Positions 26,857 through 35,550 of a stretch of 64,000 nucleotides of DNA are shown here, piece after piece. The notes below the pieces were generated by a model. The model saw only the letters and a list, made by a program, of their open reading frames with translations. It ran no database searches and was not told the DNA's origin. Within the stretch, counting starts at the first letter, position 1; every line of letters begins with the position of its first letter. The DNA lies in the NCBI RefSeq assembly GCF_009857445.1, contig NZ_WWCN01000004.1, forward strand, positions 248,001-312,000, given 5' to 3'. A program made the translations under genes and the position numbers. The DNA comes from Duganella flavida (GTDB lineage Bacteria > Pseudomonadota > Gammaproteobacteria > Burkholderiales > Burkholderiaceae_D).

Positions 26857-29800
26857 GCGTTTTCCCCTTGCCGGGTGGCGTCGGATTCAGGCCGCAGTGC
26901 AAGCCAGTACACTGCCGGTATGACGATCAGCGAAAACAGGGGCGCGGTAATCATCCCGCCTAGCAACGGTGCGGCGATGCGCTTCATTACGTCAGCGCCA
27001 GCGTCGTCAGAGATCATCACCGGCAGCAGGCCGCCCAGGATGACTGCGACCGTCATTGCCTTCGGGCGCAAGCGCAGCAGGGCGCCGGACAAGATCGCCG
27101 CATAGGTGTCGGCTGGCTGCTCGCAAAGTGCCTGGTCCAGGTAGAGCAGCATGACGATGCCAAACTCCGTCGCGACCCCGGCGAGCGCGATCATGCCGAT
27201 CACGACTGCGACGGAAAGTTGATAGCCGAGCAAATAGGTGAGCCAGATGCCGCCGATCACCGAGAACGGCAGGCAGGCCAGCACCAGTGCCACTTTGCGC
27301 AGATCGCGGAAGTGCAGGAATAGCAGGGTGGAGACCAGCAGCAAGGTCATCGCGATCGCACTCCACAGGCGCGCTTTGCCCTGCTTGAAGTTCATATACT
27401 GGCCTTGCCAGGATAGGGTATAACCGGGCGGCAAGACCAGATGCTCATCCAGCAGCTGCTGGGCTTGCTCAAGATAGCGGCCGGCATCGGCATCGGCCAG
27501 GTCGATAAATACATAGGCTACCGGGCGTGCGTTTTCGCTTTTGAGCTCAGTGGGGCCGTCGGCGATCCCGATACGCGCGACTTCACGCAGGGGCACGATG
27601 GCGCCGCCAGCCGCTTTCAAGCGAATCTCTTCCAGCGCTTCCACGCCATTCCGGTCCGCGCGAGGGAAGCGCAGCGTGACGGGATAGCGCTCGCGCCCTT
27701 CGACGACGGTACTGATGCTTTCTCCCCCCAGTGCCATTTGGAGCGCACGCTGGATGTCAGCGACCGACAAACCGTAGCGGGCGGCGGCCTCACGCAGCAC
27801 TTCGACATCAATGTAGCGCCCCGCCTGAATGCGTTCAGCAAACACTGAGCGGGTGCCGGGCAGCGGTCGCAGCATTGCTTCGACCTGCTTGGCCTGGGTC
27901 TCTAGCGTCGCCAGGTCAGGGCCGCTGATTTTGACCCCCAAGGCGCTGCGTATGCCGGTTGAAAGCATGTCAATCCGGGTCTTGATGGGGAAGCCCCAGG
28001 AATTGGTCAGTCCGGCTAGGCGGACGGTTGCATCCAGCTTGGCGATCAAGTCCGCGTTGCTTTTGCTCGATCCGGCTGGCCACTGCGACTTCGGCTTGAG
28101 CATGATGGTGGTTTCCAGCATCGACAGCGGTGCCGGGTCGGTCGCGCTATCGGATCTCCCCGCTTTACCGAACACGCGCGCCACTTCCGGCATGGCGGCA
28201 ATAATGGCGTCGGTGCGCTGTAGCAGATCCGCCGCTTCGGACGCCGAGATGGCCGGCAGCGTGGTCGGCATGTAGAGCAGGTCGCCTTCATCAAGTGGTG
28301 GCATGAATTCGCTACCGATGCGGCTAAACGGGATCAGCGCAGTAGCGAGCAAAGCAAGTGCCAGTACCAGCGTGGTTTTGGGGCGGCGCAGGGCCGCGCC
28401 TAGCGCGGGGCGATAAAGCTGCTTGAGGAAGCGATTGACCGGGTTGGCCGACTCCGATGGCAGCTTGCCGCCGATGGCGTAGCCCATCAACACCGGTGTC
28501 AGGGTAATCGCCAGCATGGCTGCCGCTGCCATCGCATAGGTCTTGGTGTAGGCCAGCGGGGCAAATAGCCGTACTTCCTGGCCGCTCAGCGTAAACACTG
28601 GCAAGAACGAAATGGTAATAATCACCAGCGAGAAAAATAGTGCAGGACCGACTTCGCTTGCCGCCTTACGTACCACCAGCCATATATCGTCTGCATGCTG
28701 GCGTTCCAGATGGCGATGCATATTCTCGATCATCACGATGGCGGCGTCCACCATGGCACCGACGGCGATCGCAATGCCGCCCAAGGACATGATGTTGGCC
28801 GACACCCCTTGGATGCGCATGAGCCAGAGTGCGGCTAATATCCCCAGCGGCAAGGTGACGATGGCCACCAGGGCCGAACGTATGCGAAACAGGAAAACGC
28901 CGCAAATCAACGCCACCACGATCGATTCCTCCAGCAGCTTGTCGCGCAAGGTGTGCACCACCCGTTCTATCAAGCCTGAACGGTCGTAAGTCGTCACGAT
29001 CTCGACACCTGCAGGCAGCCCTTTTTTTAATTGTTCCAGGCGTGCTTTTACGCCTGCGATGGTGGTCAGTGCATTTTCGCCGTGGCGCATCACGATGATG
29101 CCGCCAGTGACGTCGCCAGCACCGTTCAGGTCGGCGATGCCGCGGCGTTGCTGCGGGCCCGTCGTCACATTGGCGAGTTGCTTGAGGCGCAGCACCCCGG
29201 CATCGGTCGGAACCGGGATATCGTCGAAGTCATCGAGCTTGTTCAGGTAGCCGTTAGAGCGCAGCAGGTATTCTGCGCGCGCCATCTCCAGCGGGGCCCC
29301 GCCACCGGTTTGGTTAGCATCCTTAATTGCCTGGGACAGTTGCTCCAGGCTCACACCGTGGGCCGCCAGGCGGGCCGGATCGGCCTCCACCTGGAATTGG
29401 CGGGCCTGTCCTCCCAGGGTGGCAACTTCTGCGACACCGGGAACGGATTGCAGTTCTAGTTTGAGGTAAAAGTCTTGCAGCGCGCGCAACTGCGCAGGCG
29501 GCACCTTGCCGGATTTGTCCACCAGCGCGTATTCGAACACCCAGCCGACGCCGGAGGCGTCCGGCCCCAAGGTTGGCGCAGCGCCAGCCGGCAACTTGGC
29601 GCTCGACTGGCTCAGGCTTTCGAGAATTCGCGAGCGCGCCCAATACAGGTCAGTACCGTCCTTGAATATCACATACACATAGGATTCACCGAACATGGAG
29701 AAGCCGCGCACCGCCTTGGTGCCCGGCACCGACAACAGGGAGGCGGCCAGCGGATAGGTAAGCTGGTCTTCCACCAGTTGCGGCGATCGCCCCGGCAGGT

Positions 29801-29954
29801 CGGTTTTCACGATCACTTGCACATCGGACAGGTCGGGCAGGGCATCGAGCTTGAGTCTGAACAGGGATTCGATGCCGCCGATCAGCAGCAATAGGCACAA
29901 CGCCAGCACCATCAGGCGATTGCGCACAGACCAGTCGATGATGCGGGCTATCAT
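26853..29954 (-). CDS. cusA: Copper/silver RND efflux pump CusA
   Basis: A 1033-residue heavy-metal RND transporter. All three methionines of the CusA metal site are conserved by alignment with E. coli: Met562 (GDLLYM), Met612 (PLSMLETT) and Met663 (RIDMLSTG). The proton relay residues Asp403 and Glu410 sit in GAMVDAAIVMIEN. It drives monovalent copper or silver out through an adaptor and outer-membrane channel. Coupled with cusB upstream (4-base overlap) and resB downstream. No CusC or CusF is in the window, so an outside channel must be used. Confidence 0.93.
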   Translation of the reverse strand: MIARIIDWSVRNRLMVLALCLLLLIGGIESLFRLKLDALPDLSDVQVIVKTDLPGRSPQLVEDQLTYPLAASLLSVPGTKAVRGFSMFGESYVYVIFKDGTDLYWARSRILESLSQSSAKLPAGAAPTLGPDASGVGWVFEYALVDKSGKVPPAQLRALQDFYLKLELQSVPGVAEVATLGGQARQFQVEADPARLAAHGVSLEQLSQAIKDANQTGGGAPLEMARAEYLLRSNGYLNKLDDFDDIPVPTDAGVLRLKQLANVTTGPQQRRGIADLNGAGDVTGGIIVMRHGENALTTIAGVKARLEQLKKGLPAGVEIVTTYDRSGLIERVVHTLRDKLLEESIVVALICGVFLFRIRSALVAIVTLPLGILAALWLMRIQGVSANIMSLGGIAIAVGAMVDAAIVMIENMHRHLERQHADDIWLVVRKAASEVGPALFFSLVIITISFLPVFTLSGQEVRLFAPLAYTKTYAMAAAAMLAITLTPVLMGYAIGGKLPSESANPVNRFLKQLYRPALGAALRRPKTTLVLALALLATALIPFSRIGSEFMPPLDEGDLLYMPTTLPAISASEAADLLQRTDAIIAAMPEVARVFGKAGRSDSATDPAPLSMLETTIMLKPKSQWPAGSSKSNADLIAKLDATVRLAGLTNSWGFPIKTRIDMLSTGIRSALGVKISGPDLATLETQAKQVEAMLRPLPGTRSVFAERIQAGRYIDVEVLREAAARYGLSVADIQRALQMALGGESISTVVEGRERYPVTLRFPRADRNGVEALEEIRLKAAGGAIVPLREVARIGIADGPTELKSENARPVAYVFIDLADADAGRYLEQAQQLLDEHLVLPPGYTLSWQGQYMNFKQGKARLWSAIAMTLLLVSTLLFLHFRDLRKVALVLACLPFSVIGGIWLTYLLGYQLSVAVVIGMIALAGVATEFGIVMLLYLDQALCEQPADTYAAILSGALLRLRPKAMTVAVILGGLLPVMISDDAGADVMKRIAAPLLGGMITAPLFSLIVIPAVYWLALRPESDATRQGENA

Positions 29955-31315
29955 GGCTGCATTCCCATCATGGCATGGTCGTGCATGGCCGCGGGCTTGG
30001 GGGAGGCAGTCATTGTCTTGGCTGGCGCGTTGCTATCCAGGCGCGCTTGCAGTGCCTGCATGGAGGCGGCGCCATCCAAGAGGAACTGGCCATTCACGGC
30101 AACCTGGTCGCCCGGTTTCAGGCCCGACTGTACGGCGACCATCTCGCTACTCTCTATGCCAAGCTGGATACGTGCGCTACGAAAGTGCTCGCCAGCCTCG
30201 GCCACCACGACGAAATCGCCGTGGCCGGTGCGAATGACGGCGTCGCGCGGAATGGTCAGGCTGCGTTTGGCATTGGACTGGATATCGACATCGGCGTAGG
30301 CGCCAGGCCGAAATGCGCCATGGGGGTTGCTCAGCGACAGGCGTAATTTTGCCGTACGGGTGGCGGGATCAATTTGCAGTGTCCCCGTGTTGACCTTGCC
30401 GGTTTGGGTCATGGTCTTATCCAGGCCTGAGCGGAAGAGCATGTGGTCGCCATTGCGTATCCATTCGAGCTGGTCGGGGTAGAGCGCAACCTCGGCCCAC
30501 ACAACGCTGTAGTCAGCGTAAGCCAGGATTTGCTGCATGGGGTTGACGTAGTTGCCCTCGTGCATACCGAGCACGGTGACCACGCCATCGTGCGCAGCAC
30601 GCACAGCTACGACATCGATCACACGGCGGGTCTTTTCCAGCTGGTCGACCAGCTCAACACTCATGTCGGCCGCGATCAGGCGCTCGCGCGCCCGAAATTT
30701 TTCTTTCGACAGGCTGCCCACCATCGCCGCATTCGAGCTGACGATGGTCATACTGTCGCCGAGCAGGCCGTCTTTGCGCGCCAGCAGGTCGATGTATTCG
30801 CGCTGGCGCTGTTGCAGCTCCGGCGAGTAAATTTCGTAGAGTACCTGGCCACGGTGCACGGGCTGGCCGACGCCTTGTACATGCAGGCGCCGCAGGAAAC
30901 CCTCCACTTTGGGATTGACTGATACGGTGGTGCTCTCATCGGCGCTAATGCTGGCAAACGCATGGATGGAGCGATTGATTTCGGTGACGCTGGCGGTGGC
31001 AAGCTGCAGCCCCATACGCTTTTGCGTGGCGCCATCCACATGCATCATCTCCGCGTGCTTTACCGTCTCGCCGCTGTTGGTGCGGACCAGGGCCATATTG
31101 CATATCGGGCAGTTGCCGGCATGGTCTTGCAGCACTTGCGGATGCATCGAACATGTGTATTGGGCCTGCGAAGTATCCATCTTGGGCAGCGCTGCGCCCA
31201 CTGCGGCCGGCTTGCTTGGGTAGAAGGCGCCGCTGCCGAGTCCGTAGCCGGCAATTGATGCCGCTACTACCGTCAAGCCTAAACCGGCAAGGAGTTTTCT
31301 TCGTGTCGTGCCCAT
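29951..31315 (-). CDS. cusB: Copper efflux periplasmic adaptor CusB with heavy-metal-binding domain
   Basis: A 454-residue membrane-fusion protein. After a Tat- or Sec-like start (MGTTRRKLLAGLGLTVVAAS) comes the heavy-metal-binding motif YTCSMHPQVLQDHAGNCPIC, then lipoyl/alpha-hairpin and beta-barrel adaptor domains (VNPKVEGFLRRLHVQGVGQP, DVVAVRAAHDGVVTVLG). A His/Met-rich tail (MHDHAMMGMQP) may bind copper. It links CusA to the outer membrane. It follows nirK by 58 bases with a hairpin in the gap. Works with CusA to control copper near the copper enzymes encoded upstream. Confidence 0.92.
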   Translation of the reverse strand: MGTTRRKLLAGLGLTVVAASIAGYGLGSGAFYPSKPAAVGAALPKMDTSQAQYTCSMHPQVLQDHAGNCPICNMALVRTNSGETVKHAEMMHVDGATQKRMGLQLATASVTEINRSIHAFASISADESTTVSVNPKVEGFLRRLHVQGVGQPVHRGQVLYEIYSPELQQRQREYIDLLARKDGLLGDSMTIVSSNAAMVGSLSKEKFRARERLIAADMSVELVDQLEKTRRVIDVVAVRAAHDGVVTVLGMHEGNYVNPMQQILAYADYSVVWAEVALYPDQLEWIRNGDHMLFRSGLDKTMTQTGKVNTGTLQIDPATRTAKLRLSLSNPHGAFRPGAYADVDIQSNAKRSLTIPRDAVIRTGHGDFVVVAEAGEHFRSARIQLGIESSEMVAVQSGLKPGDQVAVNGQFLLDGAASMQALQARLDSNAPAKTMTASPKPAAMHDHAMMGMQP

Positions 31316-31344
31316 TTTTCACACTCTTTCTGGATGATTTCAAA

Positions 31345-31364
31345 TGGCGGGCCGAAGCCCGCCA
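31345..31364 (-). terminator. UUCG-capped hairpin between nirK and cusB
   Basis: On the transcribed strand TGGCGGGC-TTCG-GCCCGCCA forms an 8-bp stem with an unusually stable UUCG loop. It lacks a following T-run, so it is more likely a partial terminator or an mRNA-end stabiliser separating nirK from cus expression. Confidence 0.6.
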
Positions 31365-31373
31365 CGTGCCTGG

Positions 31374-32300
31374 TTAGCGCACCAGGATGTTGTCGCCGCG
31401 GCCCATCTTCGGATCGGCGTCTTTGGTGTACTGCAAGATAGCGATCGCGCCGCTCAGCGCCTGGCGCAGCGAGTGCGAGACCAGGGCGTTAGCGCCTTCC
31501 ACCGGCGAGATAATGTCGAAGCTGGCAGCATCGCCAGGACCTACTACGTAGCTCTGCAGGCCGGTCAAAGCATTCTTCGGATTGCCGCTTGGGTAGACCT
31601 TGTCCCAGATACCCGCGATGGCGTGGAACGACGAGAACTCGTTGACACCGGCGTTGACGAAGTAGATGCGGACACGTTCGCCCGGTTTGGCTTGCAGCAT
31701 GCGGGTCGCGGCCGGATCGTGTACCGGGTCGTACTTGAAGATGCCGCCGTTGAACATCACGTTGGTCCATTTGTTGGCCATCATGTCGGCCTGGTTGTCC
31801 GGATTGGCGTACAGTTCCGATTGGATCAGCACGTACTCGCGGTCAGCCTTCGGCATTGCTGCCTTGTCTTTCGGATCAACAATGATGGCGCCGTACATGC
31901 CGCGCGCGATATGCTGGATCATCGGATCAGCGCCGCAGTGGTAGTAGAAGATGCCTGGATAGTCGGCGCGGAAGGTGTAACTGCCTTTCTCGCCGGGTTT
32001 GACCTGCTCGAAGTCCTTGACCACGTCAACGCGTGCGGCGTGGAAATCGACCGAGTGCGAGTTCTTGCTGGACTTGTCGTTGGTCAGCGTGAACTCGACG
32101 ACATCGCCTTCTTCCACGTGGATAACGGGACCTGGCACCATGCCTTCGTAGGTCCACGAACGGTACATGGTGCCTTTGTTGTCGATCGGCGTTTCGACTT
32201 CTTTGGCGGTCAGGTTGATCTTCACGGTTTTCGCCTGGACTGCGGCGGCGGAACCTAGCAGTGCCATGGCAACTGCGATACTCATGCTCAGTTTTTTCAT
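31374..32300 (-). CDS. nirK: Copper-containing nitrite reductase (NirK)
   Basis: A 308-residue exported two-cupredoxin enzyme reducing nitrite to NO in the periplasm. Type 1 copper ligands His82, Cys122, His130 and Met135 (SHSVDFHAAR, YYHCGADPMIQHIARGM) and type 2 ligands His87, His121 and His276 (LVSHSL) are all present, as are the catalytic Asp85 and His226. The Cys-to-His loop is one residue shorter than in classic enzymes. There is no fused cytochrome or extra cupredoxin. It is the last gene of an ncgABC-nirK array; electrons may come from the NcgB/NcgC cytochromes. Confidence 0.92.
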   Translation of the reverse strand: MKKLSMSIAVAMALLGSAAAVQAKTVKINLTAKEVETPIDNKGTMYRSWTYEGMVPGPVIHVEEGDVVEFTLTNDKSSKNSHSVDFHAARVDVVKDFEQVKPGEKGSYTFRADYPGIFYYHCGADPMIQHIARGMYGAIIVDPKDKAAMPKADREYVLIQSELYANPDNQADMMANKWTNVMFNGGIFKYDPVHDPAATRMLQAKPGERVRIYFVNAGVNEFSSFHAIAGIWDKVYPSGNPKNALTGLQSYVVGPGDAASFDIISPVEGANALVSHSLRQALSGAIAILQYTKDADPKMGRGDNILVR

Positions 32301-32334
32301 TTGCTATCCTAGTTATTGAAAATTACACACGGTC

Positions 32335-32706
32335 CTATTTCGCTGTGGTCTTACTGACCACACGCAGGTAAGCAACCAGTTCCTTGATCTCATCGTCGCT
32401 CAGCACGCCTTCCCATTTAGGCATCAAGACCGACTTACTGACAGCCAGACCGCCGCCCTTGATGGCCTTGAACAGCGTCTCGTCGGGCGTGTCCCCCATT
32501 GCCTTGGTATCGGTATGGTCGCGCGGCTTGACCGCCATGTTGGCGCTGTTGATGCCGTTACCGTCGCGGTTGACACCATGGCATTGCACGCAGTAAGTGT
32601 TGTAAAGCTTGACTGCGTGTGCTTCGTCAGCGCGCGCTGCGTCCATTGCGCACGCGGCAATGCCCAGCGCGATGGCCACATGCAGGTAATTCAGAGAGCG
32701 CTTCAT
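32335..32706 (-). CDS. ncgC: Monoheme cytochrome c (NcgC-like)
   Basis: A 123-residue exported class I cytochrome c with signal peptide (LHVAIALGIAACAMDAARA) and one heme site CVQCH (Cys39, Cys42, His43); Met-ligand region SKSVLMPKWEGVLSDDEI is present. Its start overlaps the ncgB stop by one base. By synteny with the Nitrosomonas europaea nirK cluster I name it NcgC-like; it could feed electrons to NirK. The name rests on gene order. Confidence 0.8.
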   Translation of the reverse strand: MKRSLNYLHVAIALGIAACAMDAARADEAHAVKLYNTYCVQCHGVNRDGNGINSANMAVKPRDHTDTKAMGDTPDETLFKAIKGGGLAVSKSVLMPKWEGVLSDDEIKELVAYLRVVSKTTAK

Positions 32707-33401
32707 TATTTTTTCTCCTTGAGCGTGCTGATGTAGGCGGTCAGCTTTTGCAGGTCCGGGTCGGTCAGGCCTAATGTCGGCATCCAGGTGTGCGCATCAA
32801 ACTTCTGCGGATTGCTGATGTAGGCGTGAACGAAGTCCGGCTGCAGGCGGTCGCCTGCCGTGTACATCTCCGGCCCTGACGTTGGCTTGTCGCCCGACTT
32901 CGCCGTGTGGCACGAGGTGCAACCGCGCAGCTTGGAGAACAACATTGGGGCCATCGAACCACCTGGTTCCCCTTTGAACGCGCCGGCCGTCACCAGACCA
33001 TCGACCTTTAAGGCCATCAGTAAATCGGCTGCAGTGGCGGCATCGGCGGCGGACAACTTGGGGTGGGCCGGAACTTGCGCCAGGTCGACCAGGTCGACAC
33101 TCTTGTCACCCGATGCTTTCACCGCCTTGGCATACATCACGCCGCTGGCGCGGATGGTGCTTGGGTTCTGCAGCCAGCTGACCAGCCAAGGCTTGTTGAA
33201 CTTATTGCCTGCGTAGTACAGGTCCGGGCCCTTGCGGTCCCACAGCCGCTCTAACGAGACCTTGTCAGGCTTGGCGACAGCATGGCAGGCGACGCATTGC
33301 TGGCTGAGCAGGTCGGCGGCGCTGGCCTCCGTCCCTGCGGCCATGCTGATGGTGGCAAGCCCCATCATTGCGCCGATCAGGATTTTCAATCGCATTTTCA
33401 A
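32706..33401 (-). CDS. ncgB: Diheme cytochrome c (NcgB-like)
   Basis: A 231-residue exported protein with two heme motifs, CVACH (Cys36-His40) and CTSCH (Cys161-His165), in two cytochrome c domains. Downstream Met candidates for axial ligands occur in each half (ASGVMYAKAV, TWMPTLGL). Start could be Met1 or Met3. It lies between the multicopper oxidase and the small cytochrome, gaps of 8 and -1 bases, matching ncgB order in ammonia oxidisers. Probable electron carrier to NirK or the oxidase. Confidence 0.82.
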   Translation of the reverse strand: MKMRLKILIGAMMGLATISMAAGTEASAADLLSQQCVACHAVAKPDKVSLERLWDRKGPDLYYAGNKFNKPWLVSWLQNPSTIRASGVMYAKAVKASGDKSVDLVDLAQVPAHPKLSAADAATAADLLMALKVDGLVTAGAFKGEPGGSMAPMLFSKLRGCTSCHTAKSGDKPTSGPEMYTAGDRLQPDFVHAYISNPQKFDAHTWMPTLGLTDPDLQKLTAYISTLKEKK

Positions 33402-33409
33402 CTCCTACG

Positions 33410-34456
33410 TTATTGGACGGCCTGGCCCTTAAAGCCGTCATTGGTGTAAATACCAGGGCCTTTCTTGAGCGATTCTTCGTAATAGAAGTTCGGTTCAAAT
33501 TTCTTGCTTTTCCATTCGTAGAAGTCGTCAGGCTTGATTTCGTTGTACTCCAGGACGCTCATGATGCCGCCCATCGGACGGTCGCCATTCATGACATGCG
33601 AGTCGACGTGGTCGTGGATCATCCACCGGCCTGGGTTGTCTGCGGTGAAGATCACGTCGTAGCGCTCGCCGGGGGCAACCGCCAGCGTGTCAGCCTTGTA
33701 GGGGGCCGGCAGGGGGAAGCCATCCTTGAATGCGACGGTCATCACGTGGCCATGCAAGTGGATGCTGTGCACCAGGTCGCCGGCGCCGATGAAGCGCATA
33801 CGGACGACGTCGCCCTTGTTCACGCGCAGTGGCTGGTTATCCGGGAAGGATTTGCCGTTGATGGTAAAGAAATCGAATTTATCGCCTGGCAGGCCACCGA
33901 AGCCTGGCTTGTCGGCCCACTTCGAATCCCAGTCGGACAGCATCATGATAAATTCTTTGGTGACCGTCTTTTCCAGCGCAGTTGGCTTTTTCGGGCGCAC
34001 GATGAATGGCCCCCACATACCGCGTAGCACCACGTGTTCATTGACGTTGACGTGGCAGTGGTACCACATAGTGCCGGAGGGGTCGGCGGTAAATTTGTAG
34101 GTGAAGCTTTCGCCTGGCTGGATCGCCGGCTGGGTGGTACCGGCGATGCCGTCCATTTTCCACGTGCCTTTTTGTAACATGCCGTGCCAGTGTATCGAGT
34201 GCGGCAGGGCGGTCACGTTGTTGACGTTGACTTCGATCTCGTCGCCTTCATCGACGTAAAACAAGGGGCCTGGCACCTGGCCGGAGAATGCAAAGGTGTG
34301 GTACTGCTGCTTCTCCACCAAGGTGATCTTCGTATCTTCAATGTTCATGTCGTACTTGCGTACCGCGGCCAGCGCTTCTGAAGAGATGGCAGCGGTGGCG
34401 GCAAACACGGCCGCAAGCGCAGCAAATCTGCGAAGGGAGGAAAGGTGCAGCTTCAT
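33410..34456 (-). CDS. ncgA: Two-domain multicopper oxidase (NcgA-like blue copper oxidase)
   Basis: A 348-residue exported oxidase from the ATG at 34456 (AGGAG site). Domain 1 has HSIHWHG (86-92) and HCHVNVNEHVVLRGM with type 1 Cys134; domain 2 has HSIHLHGH (230-237) and HDHVDSH (281-287) without a Cys. So the type 1 copper is in domain 1 and trinuclear copper forms between subunits, the type C two-domain layout known for the N. europaea enzyme. It heads the ncgABC-nirK operon behind an NsrR-like site. Its natural substrate is uncertain; copper or nitrite-tolerance roles are proposed for relatives. Confidence 0.88.
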   Translation of the reverse strand: MKLHLSSLRRFAALAAVFAATAAISSEALAAVRKYDMNIEDTKITLVEKQQYHTFAFSGQVPGPLFYVDEGDEIEVNVNNVTALPHSIHWHGMLQKGTWKMDGIAGTTQPAIQPGESFTYKFTADPSGTMWYHCHVNVNEHVVLRGMWGPFIVRPKKPTALEKTVTKEFIMMLSDWDSKWADKPGFGGLPGDKFDFFTINGKSFPDNQPLRVNKGDVVRMRFIGAGDLVHSIHLHGHVMTVAFKDGFPLPAPYKADTLAVAPGERYDVIFTADNPGRWMIHDHVDSHVMNGDRPMGGIMSVLEYNEIKPDDFYEWKSKKFEPNFYYEESLKKGPGIYTNDGFKGQAVQ

Positions 34457-34486
34457 TTGGACTCCTGTGATGGTGAGTGCAGCTTG

Positions 34487-34509
34487 AACAACTAAATTAA
34501 ATACATCTT
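34487..34509. promoter_or_regulatory. NsrR-like operator of the ncgABC-nirK operon
   Basis: On the minus strand the site reads AAGATGTA-TTTAATT-TAGTTGTT: a perfect NsrR left half and a degenerate right half, 31 bases upstream of the ncgA start. A lone half-site AAGATGTA also occurs near 34589-34596. Confidence 0.6.
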
Positions 34510-34675
34510 TAATGGGTGAAAAAAACGGCAGATGCCGCGTGCGGGTTTTTTCAGATTCATAATGAGGTAGATAGTATACTTGTTTATGCCATAAAGCAAG
34601 ATGTATCGCGTGCACACCGCCGCCGGCGCGGCGGAATTTGATACAGCGCCGTGCCTGCGGTACGGCCCCGCTGGG

Positions 34676-35170
34676 CTACCCCTTGGGCGCGGTCACGCGC
34701 GTGTAGGCGCGCTGAGCCAATTGCGTTTGAAGGGAAAGCGCTGCACCCAGTCCGGATAAGGCCTCCTCAAAGTGGGGGCGCAGTTCCAGTGCTGCGCCGT
34801 AGCGTGCGATTGCTCCGTTGAGATCGCCGCGAGCATGCAGCGCCCTTGCGCAACCGAAATGCGCGATGGCGCATTTCGGGTCCAGTCGCAGCGCGTGCTG
34901 ATAACAAACCATAGCCTCGTCAAATCGGCTGGTCATCAGATAGATTTGGCCCAAGGCCAGCTGCACATCGGGCTGGGCGGGAAGATAGCGCGCGCAATTC
35001 TCCCATGCAGAAACACAGTCCAGTTGTTGCGCTTGCAGTGCGATCGCGAGGTGACGCCAGAGTGTGCCTGACAGCGGATTGGTGGCCAAATCCACCTGGG
35101 CCTGCTGTACTACCTCAGGCCACTTCGCTGCGTTAATCGCACTGCGATAATTGAACCCCTGATTATTCAT
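34676..35170 (-). CDS. TPR-repeat protein
   Basis: A 164-residue soluble protein with about three tetratricopeptide repeats: LWRHLAIALQAQQLDCVSAW, VQLALGQIYLMTSRFDEAMV and CYQHALRLDPKCAIAHFGCA with further repeat RALHARGDLNGAIARYGAAL. No signal peptide. TPRs hold protein partners; the partner is unknown. It lies between the ncg operon and divergent nsrR, on the same strand as ncgA. It may be part of the nitrite cluster or a bystander. Confidence 0.72.
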   Translation of the reverse strand: MNNQGFNYRSAINAAKWPEVVQQAQVDLATNPLSGTLWRHLAIALQAQQLDCVSAWENCARYLPAQPDVQLALGQIYLMTSRFDEAMVCYQHALRLDPKCAIAHFGCARALHARGDLNGAIARYGAALELRPHFEEALSGLGAALSLQTQLAQRAYTRVTAPKG

Positions 35171-35504
35171 ACTGTCTGCCGCCCTTGTCTATGCCGGGCG
35201 CGATCATAGCTGAGCTGTGGCGGTTTTCAGAATGTTTGAAAATGGCTGGGCAAAAAAATAGGAATTGGCGCCATATTGGCCTGACAGGCGGCGCAGTTTG
35301 CTCTTCGAGCCAAACTGCAGAAGGTGTTCCGAATGGATGGCCGCCTTGCTTGTCTGGGGCGCCGGCTGTACGGCGTGTCAGCTGCTTCCGTGCTGATCAC
35401 AGCGTTCAGTCAGCAGAAACGGCTGTCGCTAGCACTGCGCCAACTAGACTAGGACTACTAATAAAACTGCAGCGAAGTTTATACCGCGGTCGGCAATTTG
35501 GAGT
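35171..35504. other. Intergenic region between TPR gene and nsrR
   Basis: About 330 bases with no convincing gene. It must carry divergent promoters for the TPR gene and nsrR; the only clear element is the NsrR-like palindrome at its right end. Confidence 0.4.
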
Positions 35505-35527
35505 ATGATGTAGATCACTTACATCTT
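35505..35527. promoter_or_regulatory. NsrR operator (autoregulatory) upstream of nsrR
   Basis: ATGATGTA-GATCACT-TACATCTT contains the inverted repeat GATGTA-N7-TACATC. The known NsrR consensus has GATGCA and TGCATC separated by the same 7 bases. It lies 23 bases upstream of the nsrR start, overlapping the expected promoter. Confidence 0.7.
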
Positions 35528-35550
35528 ATTGCGCTAACTGCTGCGACACC

